Part shown: positions 32,218-44,339 of the stretch, piece by piece
How the letters are laid out: the number at the start of each line of letters is the position of its first letter
How positions within the stretch are numbered: the stretch's first letter is position 1
Origin: Phaeosaccion multiseriatum
Taxonomy: Eukaryota > Ochrophyta, other classes
Length of the DNA: 64,000 nucleotides
Direction: 5' to 3'
Assembly (NCBI GenBank): GCA_965112735.1
Contig: OZ218952.1
Span: forward strand, 1,240,001-1,304,000
Program-made: the position numbers and the translations under genes
The notes under the pieces: generated by a model
The model's input: only the letters and a program-made list of their open reading frames with translations
The model's database searches: none
What the model was told of the DNA's origin: nothing

Positions 32218-32575
32218 TGGGTGGGTGAGAGAGAGAGAGTCCTTCGGGGAGGGGAGGGAGCATAGAAGAGGAGCATGGGAAGAGAGGCATAGGAGAAAGT
32301 GGAAGATGCCCGTAGGAGTTGATGTGCTCCCTCTCTCCCTCCCCCCTCCGTCCCTCCGTCCCTCCAGCAGAAAGCTCCGCAGAGGCAGCTGCCGAGACAG
32401 CAGCAGCAGCAGCATCTCTACGAGGAGGCATCACATCACGCCGCTCGTCATGTCATGCAGGTGGGTGGGTGAGAGAGGGAGAGTCCTTTGGGGAGGGGAG
32501 GGAGCATAGAAGAGGAGCATGGGAAGAGAGGCATAGGAGAGAAATACAAGACGCCCGTAGGAATTGATGGAGTGA
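32218..32575 (+). repeat. Tandem duplication of an intron-like segment (~115 bp)
   Basis: The segment starting caggtgggtgggtgagagag and containing gggagcatagaagaggagca is present at 32218-32330 and again at 32459-32575 with few differences. Both copies follow a similar cgtcatgcag, which would be an exon end before a gtgggtggg donor. The intervening piece (32365-32458) encodes a Gln-rich tract. Confidence 0.75.
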
Positions 32576-33480
32576 GGGAGTCCTCGGTGGACAGAGGTGC
32601 CGCAGCCGGGCGACGACCAGAGAGGGGAGAGTTGTTAGCGAATTGTGCGATCGACTTTGCCCGCTGGGCTTGCGTCTGGAACAAGGACTCGGCAAGTGAA
32701 GCAACGTTTTCCGCAAGACGAGTGCACATCTGCGCCAGTACCACGACCTACTCAAGAGGAGGATGAACACGAAGGCCACTATGAAGCCGATTCTTCAACA
32801 AAGGGGCCAGCCTGACAACAGACTTGAGGCGACCGGCGCCTGGGGAGGAGTTCGCCAGCTCCCTCTTAGAGCCACAGCCGACGTGCCCATCGCCAGGACA
32901 GCTCGAGCAGCAGAGGCGGCTGAGAGAGGAGCCCATGCCTTTGGTAGCAGCAACTGCTGCGGCTGCGGCTGCGAGTAGCGCCGAGGCATGCACCCTGTGG
33001 GAGCAAGCCCCCTCCCGCCTAAATAGCGGTGCTGGTTGTCAACCGGCCACACTTCGCGCTAAATCACAGCGGAAGAGGGCCTGTAAGATGTGCGACAAGT
33101 GTGGGCATTAGCAGGAGGCTCGGAGGGGTGGCGTGGGCGTGCACACAGGGAAGGAGGAGAAGACTTGTTGCATACCGACAAGCGGACCAGGAAGCGCAAT
33201 CGCAATGGCGAGCTCATTCCAGAGACCCAGTCCGCCAGCAAGATGTATGGTGGGCCCTGTGAGTGTGTATTCTGCAGTTCATTCGCAGCTTCTAAGCCAT
33301 AGAAAGGCCAATACAGGGCCAATAAAGGGGGGCAAAGTCTCTTCGCTTATTGTAATCCACTAGCCAGTCGCCAGTTGTGGTGGTGTAATTTGAATTTAAT
33401 TAGCTGGCGCCAGTGGCCCGAAATTAATGCCCCCTTCCCCCTCCTCAAGAGGGTCAACGCTGCTTGAAGGATTTCTCATG
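32576..33480 (+). other. Remnant with a Cys-rich tail, probably of a mobile-element gene
   Basis: Open stretches at 32824-33110 and 33090-33302 (different frames) encode Ala/Gln-rich sequence, then KRACKMCDKCGH and, further on, CECVFCSS. This suggests a small zinc-binding tail split by a frame change. The segment ends with sequence less GC-rich than average at 33340-33420. No complete gene is present. Confidence 0.35.
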
Positions 33481-34081
33481 GCAGGAAGGTGGCAGGGCTG
33501 GTATTAGCAGCAGCAGTCAAGCAAAGAGAGGTACATTTCAAATCACCACACCACCAGCAGCACCAGAGACAAATGGAGGAGAATCAAGAAGCCGGAAAAG
33601 GGGGGGAAAAGGTTAACTGGATATCAGTGGAAAGGCCGCAGGAGCGCACGACGACGATGACAGTGCCAGTGACGCAAGCCGGTGCTGCCTCTGGCACATG
33701 CAGCCGCTGCGACCGCTTCGAAAACTGGCACTCAAGCGAGAGTGAAGGCTGAGCTTAGTCAAGCATGCACAAGCAGCAGGAGAAGAGTGGCGGCGGCGGC
33801 AGAGCGGGACCGCGTGAGGCCAGTAACGACCGAGGACCTCGCACACCTCTCCCTCTGCAGCTACACGAGCCAGGACTACACCAGCCAAGGCTATAGCAGC
33901 AACGGTCGCCCCGGCTCGCCCAGGAAGGAGCCCCTCACGCCCCGAGCGTACCTCAGGAGTAAGCACGGATCGGGTAAGGGTAAGGGTGTGTGGAAGGGGC
34001 GTGCATGTGTGGGTGCGTGCGGGCGTGCGTGCGGGGGCGCATGTGGTCACAGCAGGAGGAATAGCGGCAGTACCGTGGGTC

Positions 34082-34083
<2 letters not shown>

Positions 34084-34136
<53 letters not shown>

Positions 34137-34137
34137 T
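34084..34137 (+). repeat. (GT)n microsatellite in an intron
   Basis: About 27 GT units with one interruption lie inside the second PFK-2/FBPase-2 intron. Confidence 0.95.
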
Positions 34138-35425
34138 GACCGTTCCTTTCCTCTTGGTACGGCCTCACATACTTCCCCAAATCATCTTCTTTGTTTGCTT
34201 TGTTGGTATGTTTCGTGTATTTATCCCCTCGCTCACTCACTGTCGTCTGAACTAAACACTGCACCGACCGACCTACCAACCGACTCAGCAGCCGTCTGCA
34301 AGACAGCACCGCTTACCGACACGGCCTCTAGGATTGCAGGGGCCTGTGCCCACCAAGAAAGCTAACCCCACCATGCTCACACATACACTGGCCGAGCTGC
34401 ACGCGAGGAGGGACGGCAAGCTGCTGCTGGCAATGGTGGGGCTGCCGGCGAGGGGCAAGACGTTCATCGCCAACAGCATCACACGCCACTTGGTGAGTGG
34501 AGGCCGTGTTGTTGTCTTGTGTGTTTGTCTCGAGTTGGGCTCGTCTTTGTCTCGTGTTTGTCTTGCCCTCTTCGCTATGCTCACTCCCTCACTCGCTCAC
34601 TCACTCACTCCCTCCCTCACCCACCCACTCACTCACGCACCGCAACCCCCCAGGCTTGGCTGGGCTACAAGGTCAAAGGGCTACTACCGCCGGAAGGTCA
34701 AAGGGCAGGTAGCCTCAGCGGACCTCTTCGACCCTGGTGAGTGAGTGAGGGAGTGAGTCTGTTACATTGACTCCATTTTTGGTTTCAAAACTGAAAACTG
34801 AAAACTGAGTGAGTCTGTTCGGCCCTGGTGGGTGAGTGGCTGAATGAGTGAGTCCATTGACAGGGTGAGGTACAGCCTGTTGGGAGAGACAGAGGAGAGA
34901 AGAGAGAGACAAAAGAGAGGTAAAGTAGAGGAGACTGACAATGAAACGAGAGTTCGCTCCCTCCCGAAGGATTGACGTCAGATGGTGCCAAGGTTGTGCG
35001 TTCACACAGGGGGACTGTCGGCCAAAGGGGTAAAGCGCTCCTCGCACCCTATGGCACCCTATGGCACCCTAGAGGAGCTTCCCAAGCAGCGCATTAGTAC
35101 TCATATTCAGATCCTTAGCTCCACGCGCTCATCTCCTCTCTCCACTGTCGTTTCACTGTCGTTTCACTGGCGTTACACTGGCGTTACCTGCTGCCCCCGC
35201 CCCCCCTTGTGCCTTGCCCCTCGCTATGCGCAGACAATCCGGAGGGCAAGAGGTTCCGAGACAAGTGCGCGGAGCTCGCCCTTCACGACGCGCTGCAGGT
35301 GCATGACGAGAGGCTCTGCTATACCCAATTAGGCCCAACTTGGCCAAGCTAGAGGCCCAATGGTCCTCTTGCATTGCGCCCTCACGGGTCCACCCCCTTG
35401 GCAGCCCCGTCTCTCTCTCTTTGTC

Positions 35426-35428
<3 letters not shown>

Positions 35429-35480
<52 letters not shown>
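35429..35480 (+). repeat. (GT)n microsatellite in an intron
   Basis: A near-perfect GT tract lies in the intron before exon 35602 of the PFK-2/FBPase-2 gene. Confidence 0.95.
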
Positions 35481-35482
<2 letters not shown>

Positions 35483-36285
35483 CAGCCCCCCATTCCCTCC
35501 TCTTGTCCCTCTTGGGTACCCTATGCAGCTGACTGACACTGATCCGCGATCATTCTACGCCCTGTCTACACCCATTGGTCGTACGGCCACTCGGCTCACA
35601 GGCCCTGCATGCAGACGAACTAGACATCGCGATTTTCGATGCGACGAACACAACGAAGAGCCGCAGAGCCTGGCTAAGAGATTCCATCGAGCTCAGCAAC
35701 AAAACCTTCAAGGAGGAGCTCGGGCTGCTGGCCACCGGGGAGCTGCAGACCGGTCACAAGGGTAGGGAGGAGGAGGGGGAGGAGGACAAGGAGAAGGCTA
35801 AGAAGGAGGGGGAGACGGTGGTCAAGGAGGGGGGGGGGAGGGAGGAAGGGAGTGGCGGCGGTGGAGGCGTTACACAAGGCGCTGAGGAAGGAGAAGAGCC
35901 TTTCTTGGCCGCCAAAAATGCGGCCAGGAAAATTGTGGCCGGGGTGCCGGGGGAGGAGGAGGAGGAGAAGGAGGAGGAGAAGGAGGAGGCGGCCGCGGAC
36001 AAGGCGAACGGAGAGGGAGAGGGAGAGGGGGAGGCTGGGGGAGCGCAGCTGCGGAAGAAGCGAAGCGGCATTGCCGGCAAGCTCTGGGCTCGCAAGGACC
36101 CGCTACCTGGTGTCGGGGCCGACAAGGGACAGCCTCCCAAGACGGAGGACCAACTGGCGGACATGCGCCAGTCGCGGCTCAGTCGCCTTTTGAGCAACGT
36201 GGAGCGCTGGAAGGAGGAGCAGAACGCTGCGTCTATGGTGCTCCTCGTGTTCTTGGAGAGCGTGTGCGATGACGAAGAGAAGGTG

Positions 36286-36424
36286 AGACACACACGCACA
36301 CACACACGGACACGCACACACACACGCACATACACACACAGAGAGAGAGACACGGACACGCACACGCACGCACACACGCACGCACACATGCACACACACA
36401 CACACATGTACAAGCACGCACATA

Positions 36425-36474
<50 letters not shown>
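36286..36474 (+). repeat. (CA)n microsatellite in an intron
   Basis: A long interrupted CA tract with cgca and gaga variants fills most of the intron between exons 35602-36282 and 36513-36620. Confidence 0.95.
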
Positions 36475-36475
<1 letters not shown>

Positions 36476-37037
36476 GCAAGCACACTCATGCACTGCCATC
36501 CTCTGCCCTCAGGTGTGGCCCAATGTGCGAGACGCCAAGATGAGCAGCCCCGACTACCTGGGGTGGAAGCCCGAGGACGCCATGAAGGACTTGATGGAGA
36601 GAATCAACATGTACAAGAGAGTGAGTGTGTTTGTCTGAGCTACAACTTGAAGTGGCGTGCAAATCCATCGTTTATTTGCCGTCAACGATGGTGAGCCTCG
36701 AGGCCAGTCAAGCCCCAAGCTTCATCTTCCATCTTTTCTCATTAGGTGCTTCCCTCCCTCCCTTCCCTCCCCTCCCTTCCTCCCTCCCCTCCCCTCCCTC
36801 CCTCCCTCCCCCTCCCCTCCCTTCCCTCCCTCCTGCAAAGGTGTACGAGCGGCTTGATGAATCCGAAGGTCACTCCTTCATCTGCCTCGAGAACGCGGGG
36901 GAGGAGTGCGAGAAGCTTGTGTCGTACAAGTCCAAGGGCTACTGCATGGGCCGCATCATGCAGCTGCGCACCTCCACCAACCTCATCCTCAGACCCATCG
37001 TGCTCTCCAGGCACGGCGAGTCGCTCGCCAGCAGCCG

Positions 37038-37066
37038 GTAGGGTAGGGTAGGGTAGGGTAGGGTAG
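37038..37066 (+). repeat. Short (GGTAG)n telomere-like tract
   Basis: Five TAGGG units start exactly at the splice donor of the RHGES exon, so the donor GT is the first unit. The unit differs from TTAGGG telomere repeats by one T. Confidence 0.9.
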
Positions 37067-38224
37067 CAATAGTAAGGGAGGAGAAGGGAGAGGAGGCGAA
37101 TGTATGTGTGGCGGGAGGAGGGGATAGCGCGTTGTGGAATAGCGCGGGTAGTCTCTCCCCATCCAAAGAGTGCCGTCACCAACGCCCACCGAAGCGACCC
37201 CTCGAGCAATCGAATCAGGCCGTGCTGCGCTTGGGTCTTGTTGGGCCTCCTGGCGTGTCTTGTTGGGCCTCCTGGCGTGCTTGCTTGCCTTGCATGTCCC
37301 TAATTGATGCTACTGTGCTTTGCTTTACTTGTGCCTGGCGCTGTGCTGTATCACCAACTGCTGTATGTGCAGGCTCGGTGTGGGCCACTCGGGGAGCTGA
37401 CAGCGAACGGCCTCCTCTACGCCAAGAGACTCAGAGGTATATGGGCAGACAGGCAGGCAGGCATATGGGCAGGCATACGGGCGTCCGCACAAGCTTTCAC
37501 GCGGGGTTGTGCGATCCCCCCTTGTACCACTCACTCACTCACTCACTCACTCACTCACTCAATGTCCCCTCTCCCCTCTCGCCTCTCCCCCCTCGCTCCC
37601 CTGTCCCTGGTCACAGATGGCATGGAGTGGTTCAGCAAAAGGAGCAGGAGGACACTTGTACTCACAGGCGACACCTACCAGGTACATCTCTCTGTGTGTT
37701 TGTATATTCTCTGTGCTTTTTTTGTCCCCTGTCCGTCCTGGGAATAATTGTGAGACCTTCAACCCCACAATCTCAAACGGAAACTGAGACTGAGAGTGAA
37801 ACTGCCTTTTTGCTCCTCCCCCTGCCTTCCTGCTCTCCCCTGCCCTTCCCTTCTCTCCCCCCCAGGCGTCCCACGTCGTTGACATAATCTCCGACCTGGA
37901 CCGCACCGAGTTGCACCAAACTCCGGCCCTGAACGAACTCAATCCGGGCATCATGGCCGGCATCACATACAAGCAGTTCGCAGAGCAGGTGAGGGAGTGA
38001 GGGCGGGGGGGCATTTATTGACTTAATAGCAATCACCTAAGAAAAAAAAGGAGAAATGGCGTGAGGGAGGGGGGGGGTGTGAGGTTCTATCACAATATCA
38101 GTTTCAGTTTCAGTTGGAGGGTAGATAGGGCCTTGCCAAATGAGCCCAGCGGAGCGGCGGCAGCTCAGGGCATTCCGTGTGTAGGAGTGGAGTGGAGTGT
38201 GTGTTGGGGGGTGGTGGCTGCTGG

Positions 38225-38232
38225 TGTGTGTG

Positions 38233-38264
<32 letters not shown>

Positions 38265-38358
38265 TGTGCGATTGTGTTGGTGAGTCATTTTCTCGTCTGT
38301 CCTGTGTGACTTCCTCTACCCTCCCATCCTTCTGACGCCCTACCCTCTCTCACACACA

Positions 38359-38407
<49 letters not shown>

Positions 38408-38675
38408 TGCTCCGACGTCTTTTCCCTCCCCTCCCCTGCCCTGCCCTGCCCTCGCAGTTCCCAGAGGAGTGTCTGGCGAGGTCCCTGAACAAGCTCGAGT
38501 ACAAGTTCCCGGAGGTAAGTACGTCATGCTTACGTAAGGGTACGGTGTCCATCAAAGGAGACGAAGTTGTTGCTTATTGAATGGTCCAGAGGCTGCGGGT
38601 TGAGGAGGGGCAGGGGCAGCGGCAAGGGCGAGGTGGGAGGAAGAGGAAGAAAGAGAGGGAAGAGAGAGAGGGGAT

Positions 38676-38732
<57 letters not shown>

Positions 38733-38740
38733 GAGAAAAG
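38225..38740 (+). repeat. Cluster of simple repeats: (GTGC)n, (CT)n and (GA)n
   Basis: GTGC repeats lie at 38227-38270, CT repeats at 38354-38408, and GA repeats at 38670-38740. Only the short exon 38458-38514 falls between them. The region after 38514, where the missing 3' exons would be expected, is dominated by these repeats. Confidence 0.9.
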
Positions 38741-40422
38741 GGGAGACGCAAGCCCTTGACTATTGGAATGGGGCGGGGCACTGGGGGACACTGGCAGCCG
38801 AGCGCTGTGGAGAGAGAGCCCCAGCACCTCGGATAGGATACATGATAAAGAATCGAAAAGTATCGCTCCCCTCCCCATTCCCTTCCCAACCCTCTTCCCT
38901 TTCTCCTACCTCCATCCGCTCCTCCCGTCATCCCTCGCCCCCAATTGTGCCTGCCAACCGACTCGCGACTTCCCAACATCACACGCCTCGACTTCCGGCA
39001 ATGTCGAAACTATCGATGCTCTAAATGGATGCGCAACAATCGCCGCAGCACAAGAGGAGAGGCGGAAACAATTGCAGGCAGCAAGGCAGGACTTGCTCAA
39101 CCAGAAGGCGACTTTAGAAGCTGCTTACAAGTATTGGAGGAGGACAAAACCCTTTGAGGTTGGTTCAGCTATAAAAGGAATTCAAGAGGATTTCCTGCTC
39201 CCAGCGGAGCAGGAAGAGAAGCGAAACAAGGAGATGGAGGAGAGTAAGAAGAAGGGCTGTGACATGTCTTCGAGGTGCAAGTGGTGACCACTTCGTAGGG
39301 CTTTCTTCGCCGCCCCTTGGTCGCACGTCTAAGCGGTACGTTCTCAATTATCGCCTCTTCCTTCTTGAGGCCTGACTGCTCCTGTCGACGCCCCCCCCCC
39401 CACCCCCCTCTCGGGCAGCCCTTTCTGTACATACCTTGACACACTTTCTTCCCCCTGCTGTTTTCTACATCTTTTTTGTGCTAACAGGGGTGAAAACGAC
39501 GAGGATGGTAATACGGGCGAGGAGGGTTTGGGACGAAGAATAGACCACCAGCGCAGACTGAGTTCATCAAGGTAGCACCAAAGGATCCAGAGAAAGGGTT
39601 GTCTACTTGGGAATCTCCCTACTTCAGGGCCTCTACGGCTGAAGTGGGAGGGTACGCCCAACTTGACGTGTTTGTCTGGGCCCCCCACCTCGGACGGCAC
39701 CGCAGCGGGCTGTGTATGTCACCAGCCTCGAGGACAACTTTGTCATGGTGGGGACAAGGCATCGGTGTACAGAGCGATTGGACGAGAAGAAACGGATGAA
39801 AGCGGAGTACAACGAGGCGAGAAGAAGAAGGAAACGTCACAAGGTTCGTGTGCTTCGGTTGTGTCTCATTTGCGCTACTCTCTGGGGCTTTGGATGAAGC
39901 CGCCGCGCCTCACTTCTTCGCCCTCCTTCCTTGTGCCCACCCCTGTCCAGCTTGCCGCTCAGAAGAACGCCATTTGCGAGTACTCGACCTCCTTCTACTC
40001 CTACGACCCACGCGTGACCACAGCGTACAAGGAGAACTTACGCATCCTTCCAGTGGGTGACTTCAGAGCTGCCCGTTGAGGTAGGACCAGGCAACACGGC
40101 CCTTACAACCTCAGCGGCCCTGCTTCTCGTGCGAAACGGTACATCAACTGGCAGCATCGGTGACGCAGAGAAACTGTTTAAGGAACTCAAGTCGCATTCC
40201 CTGTGCCGAATGCAGCTACAGTTTCTAGGGTCTGCCGCATTATATCCTCCAGAGGGTCGACTCAAGCGGCGTGGTGAGCAAGGGGCCGAAGCAGAAACAC
40301 AAAAGCACGCGCGGGGCACAGGGAAGCGGGGCAGCGTCGAGCACACTCGATGCTTGGGTACGCGGCAGCAGCAGCACGGGGCAGGGGCAGCACCAGCGGG
40401 GGGCAGCAGCAGCAGGCGTCGG

Positions 40423-40423
40423 T

Positions 40424-40473
<50 letters not shown>

Positions 40474-40482
40474 CAACAACCG
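40423..40482 (+). repeat. CAG/CAA repeat in the exonuclease-type gene
   Basis: About 15 CAG units are followed by CAA units. Confidence 0.95.
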
Positions 40483-43400
40483 CAGCAATAGTCGATAACG
40501 GCTGATAGTGTGGGCATCTATGTCCCAGGCTTTGGAGCATTGCGCAGGTTTTTACTTCAAAAGTGTGCGCGTGGAAAGGAGTGGCAGCTGCTACAGGCTA
40601 CAGATGATCTGGGGGCGCATGCTGCAGGTGAGGAGCAAGAAGGGCTCATCATTCTCGTAGCTAGAGTCAGAGGATGCTGCCTGCTGATGTGTACCATTGC
40701 TGAGGCCTTCACTCTTGCGTGCCCTCACCCCATTTTCCACTCTTCCCCGCCCTCCATTGCCGTGTGCTTTGCCGATGTTCAGCTGGATCACTGTCCCTCG
40801 AGTTTGAGGGTGTGCGGTTCGCCAACATCCGACTTACCATCTTCTCTGCAGAGATGAATGCTCCAATTCTTCGCGTGAACGTCGACTCGGGCAGCTACAA
40901 TGACCCAGCATGCACCCGAGCTCTTGAGGCGTTTCGCAAGGCGGCAGAGGGTCGGCCGAAGGTTGAGGTGGCCACTATTGACAACATGCGGGATGCTCGC
41001 TTGCTGAGGCAGCGCCCCCCCCCTTCGAGGACGCTGACGCTGCTGCCACCGATGCTCTTGAAGTCATCAACTTTGAGGCAGGGGGGGGCAAAACCATGTT
41101 TGTGAACACTGTCGAGCAGGTCGACGTGGCAGTTCGCGCTTTGCTTGACGATGCACGGCGCGTGTTAGTCGAGGGCCGGCAGCTCCTCCTTGGTTTTGAT
41201 CGTGAGGCATACGCTCCTCTGCAGAGGAGTGCGTCCACTGGCAAGACAAGCGTGATTGCTCGCCAGCGAGATTCTGAGCCGGGAGGACATTGTGTGAAGG
41301 TAAGCTTTTGCAGGGGAGAATGGGTGTTTGCTGCTCTGTGCTGCTCTGCTTGTCTGTTATCTGTTGCTCGCTTTTTCGCTGCTCTGCTGCTCGACTTGTA
41401 TGTTGTTCCGCTTCTCTGTCGCTTTGCTGCTCTATTGCTCTGGTCCTCCACTGCGTTGCTGCTCTGCTGCTGGTGCTGGTGGAGAGGGGCTGAGACTTTG
41501 CCTTCCACTTGGCCTCGACGGATCAACCCCATTTGCTTCTTTCCCCTTACTCCTTGCCCTTGTCTTTGCTGAAGGGTGCTGCAAACGTCAAGGGGGATGT
41601 TACGGTCTTGAAGATGGAGTTTGATGTGGATGTAAAAGGCGCCCTTGACATAGTTGTCGAAGCGCACAGCTCTCTCCAGCTCAAGCAGGGGCAGGGGAGC
41701 CACAGACTCGATGACATGGTTGCTCTAGTTACGAACAAGCGTCTGGACAAGAGCATTGGGGGAGATGCTCATGGTCATGTGTCGAGGCTTGGGAATGGGG
41801 CGTTGTCTGACTGGCGCCGCTGGCCACTTCTCAAGGATCAGGCTTGTTACGCCGCGAATGACGCCTATGCAAGCTGGCTACTGCAGCACACCATCTGGAC
41901 GAAGCAAGGGTGTACAGCAGCGAGTGGAGAGAAAGTGCCTGGGGAGGGACAGCACGATGAAGGCGCGGAGCAGATCGAAGCTGGAGAGAGAGCTGAGCAG
42001 AGGGGGAGAAGGTGCGGTTGGAGATGAATGGGTGGATACGGAGGAGACTCGGGAACAAGCTGCTGAGGCCCGGCGTGTGTGCGAAGACCCGGACGAGGGG
42101 GAAGCAAGATAGCGACGAGGAGGAAGAAGGAGAAGAGCGAGGGGGGGAGGCGAGCCGTTGGAGCATGCCGACATTTTGGAGCAACAAGGCGAGGGAGCGA
42201 CCGAGGAGCCGATGAGTGATGCTTACTCTGACATAGCGTTGGTCTTTGTTGACAAGTATGCAAGAACTTCTGAATGGGAAGAGCCCCTGCTTCTGCCAAT
42301 GGGTCTCACGAAGACGGCGCGAGCGACTGTGTACAAGAGAGCTGAGGGGCTGGGGCTCACGCACAAGAAGGTGGGAAGCGGTACTGATCAGTAAGAGGAA
42401 GGGTTACCGCTGCCCTGCCCAGCAAGCTGACGCTGCTTCTGAGAAAGAGAACGAGGGCAGGGGACGCCTGGAAGGACGTGCGAGTAAAGTACGACATCTA
42501 TCACTGGATGGCAAGGTGAGCAGCGAGATGGCACTAGAGTGTACAAGTACAGCTCACTGACTTGCTCTCTATTGATCTGATTCGTTTTGCCGCCTCCTTG
42601 GTTGGCAGATTTTTTCTCTCATGGCCCAGTGCCACTCCAAGGACTCGCGCGTGTACCGATTCTTCGCTATTGCCTTGAGCGATGCGGTGTTTGTCATGAT
42701 GGCCGGTGAAATGGAGAGGATAAAGAAGCACCGGATTTAAAGAAGCACCGGAGAAAGTTCTTGAGGAAGCACTGCCGCTATACCATCCCCTCTCCCAAGG
42801 TGCGTAGCGCGGGTCGACTCGCAGTGCTTGTTGAAGTGCCTGACCTGCTCACTTACACGTCCAGTTGAGTGAGGCTACCTTGACTCAATTTGGCCTCGTT
42901 CTTCCTCCTTCTTTGTAATGTACATAGGTCTTGGCGCAACGGGTGACCATGGTCTACACGTTCTTCAAAGACGTGAAGAAGCCCTCAACCGGCCTGCCCT
43001 TCTTCAACAGTAAGCACGCCGCCATCTTCAAGACTGCCATGAGCCACATCATGGCCGGGAGGCTTTCGGGCAGGCCGGGAGTGGACATGTATGTGTACCT
43101 ACGGACGACGAAGACTGGCCTGATGATTTCCGCTGCTTGCGCCAGAGCTCTGCTCTGGAGGGGTACCACCTTCACTTGAGGCTTGTGCTGTCTGCTCTGT
43201 CGAAGGGCGCAAGCGCGGAGTTGGTGGACGCCATAGTCAACGAGTTTGACTTTCGCTTCTTCTGCGTGAATGCTGTCCGCAAGCTCGACAGATTCCCCTG
43301 TGATGTCTTCCACTACGACCTCGAGATGCTTGAGCAAGTGGCCGCCTCGCTTGGCCGCCTGGGACCCCTTGATCGTTCTGCACCCCTTGTGCTTCAACAA

Positions 43401-44154
43401 GGCATGCACTACGCGTGGGAGGCGCAAAGGGAGGCATGCGAGTTGGAGAGCTCAGAGGTCGCAGTAGCGACTACCACCCCTTCATCACCGGCGCAGCTGC
43501 CGATCTCGCCTGGGGTGGAGTCTTTTGTCACGACGGGAAGTGCTGCTGGTCAAGTGCAGGAGGTGGTGGCGGGCACATTCAGGGGAGGTGAGTTTCTGGC
43601 AGCTCGCCTTGGGAGACAGGGGGGGCGGCTTCGAGGAACTCAGAAGCTTACGAAAGAGGAATTGGCGACCTTGATGCGCGCATCGATTCCCGAAGTGGGG
43701 TCGCTTCAAGGCAGATGTGGGTGGGTGGCTCTTTGGCCGCCCTTGCCGCTCGCATGGGAGTGTTTCTTATGCCATCCACTGCAGAAGCTTACTTGCAGTC
43801 TGTCTTCCACTCAGAACTCGCCTACAACGAGCTCAGGAGCAGCCACTTCTTCGAGGCTGTTCAGCGGTCCCTTCGGAGGGAAGTGGGCCCATCTGCAGCC
43901 GCCGTAGGACCTGTGGACAAGGCGGGGGTGCAGCAGCTTTTGCCCAGGGCACAGACTCTCGCGGCACCACAAGAGGACCACGACGCCATCGAGGGGCAAG
44001 AGCGAGCAGAGAACCCTGCTCCAGTTGCGGGGGAGGGTGGAGACCACTTCAGCGAGGAGTATGTTGGCGGAGCTACTGCGGAGGGTACAGCAGCGAGTGG
44101 CAGCATGGGCTACACCCCCCTCCCGCTTTCCGGGATGGAGTCTGCCGCTGCTGG

Positions 44155-44286
44155 AGGCGGAGGAGGAGGAGGCGGAGGAGGAGGAGGAGGAGGAGGAGGA
44201 GGAGGAGGAGGAGGAGGAGGAGGAGGAGGAGGAGGAGCTGCTGCTGCTGGAGGAGGAGGGGAAGGAGGAGGACGAGGAGGGGAAGG

Positions 44287-44338
<52 letters not shown>
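44155..44338 (+). repeat. GGA and CAG trinucleotide tracts
   Basis: A ~80 bp (GGA)n tract (44158-44236) and a (CAG)n tract (44288-44336) lie in the low-complexity tail of the exonuclease-type gene. They are read as poly-Gly and poly-Ala. Confidence 0.95.

Positions 44339-44339
<1 letters not shown>

Larger units (their letters stand above)
33861..38514 (+). pseudogene. 6-phosphofructo-2-kinase/fructose-2,6-bisphosphatase, 3'-truncated with frame lesions
   Basis: Exons are 33861-33958 (earlier start possible), 34332-34492, 34654-34736, 35234-35298, 35602-36282, 36513-36620, 36841-37037, 37373-37436, 37617-37681, 37866-37988 and 38458-38514. The kinase part shows the P-loop GLPARGKTF, YYRRKVKGQ and ELDIAIFDATNTTKSRR. 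The phosphatase part shows the RHGES histidine motif and ALNELNPGIMAGITYKQFAEQ. A ~190-residue acidic, low-complexity insertion sits inside the kinase region (35760-36190). Two frame breaks occur. In exon 34654-34736, 11 nt are missing between WLGYKVK and YYRRK, where the family has a VFNVG-like strand; in exon 37373-37436, one G is missing from a G run at 37391-37394. After 38514 the GESY...VICHQ part with the second catalytic His is absent. The enzyme makes and destroys fructose-2,6-bisphosphate, the cytosolic regulator of glycolysis. Confidence 0.8.
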
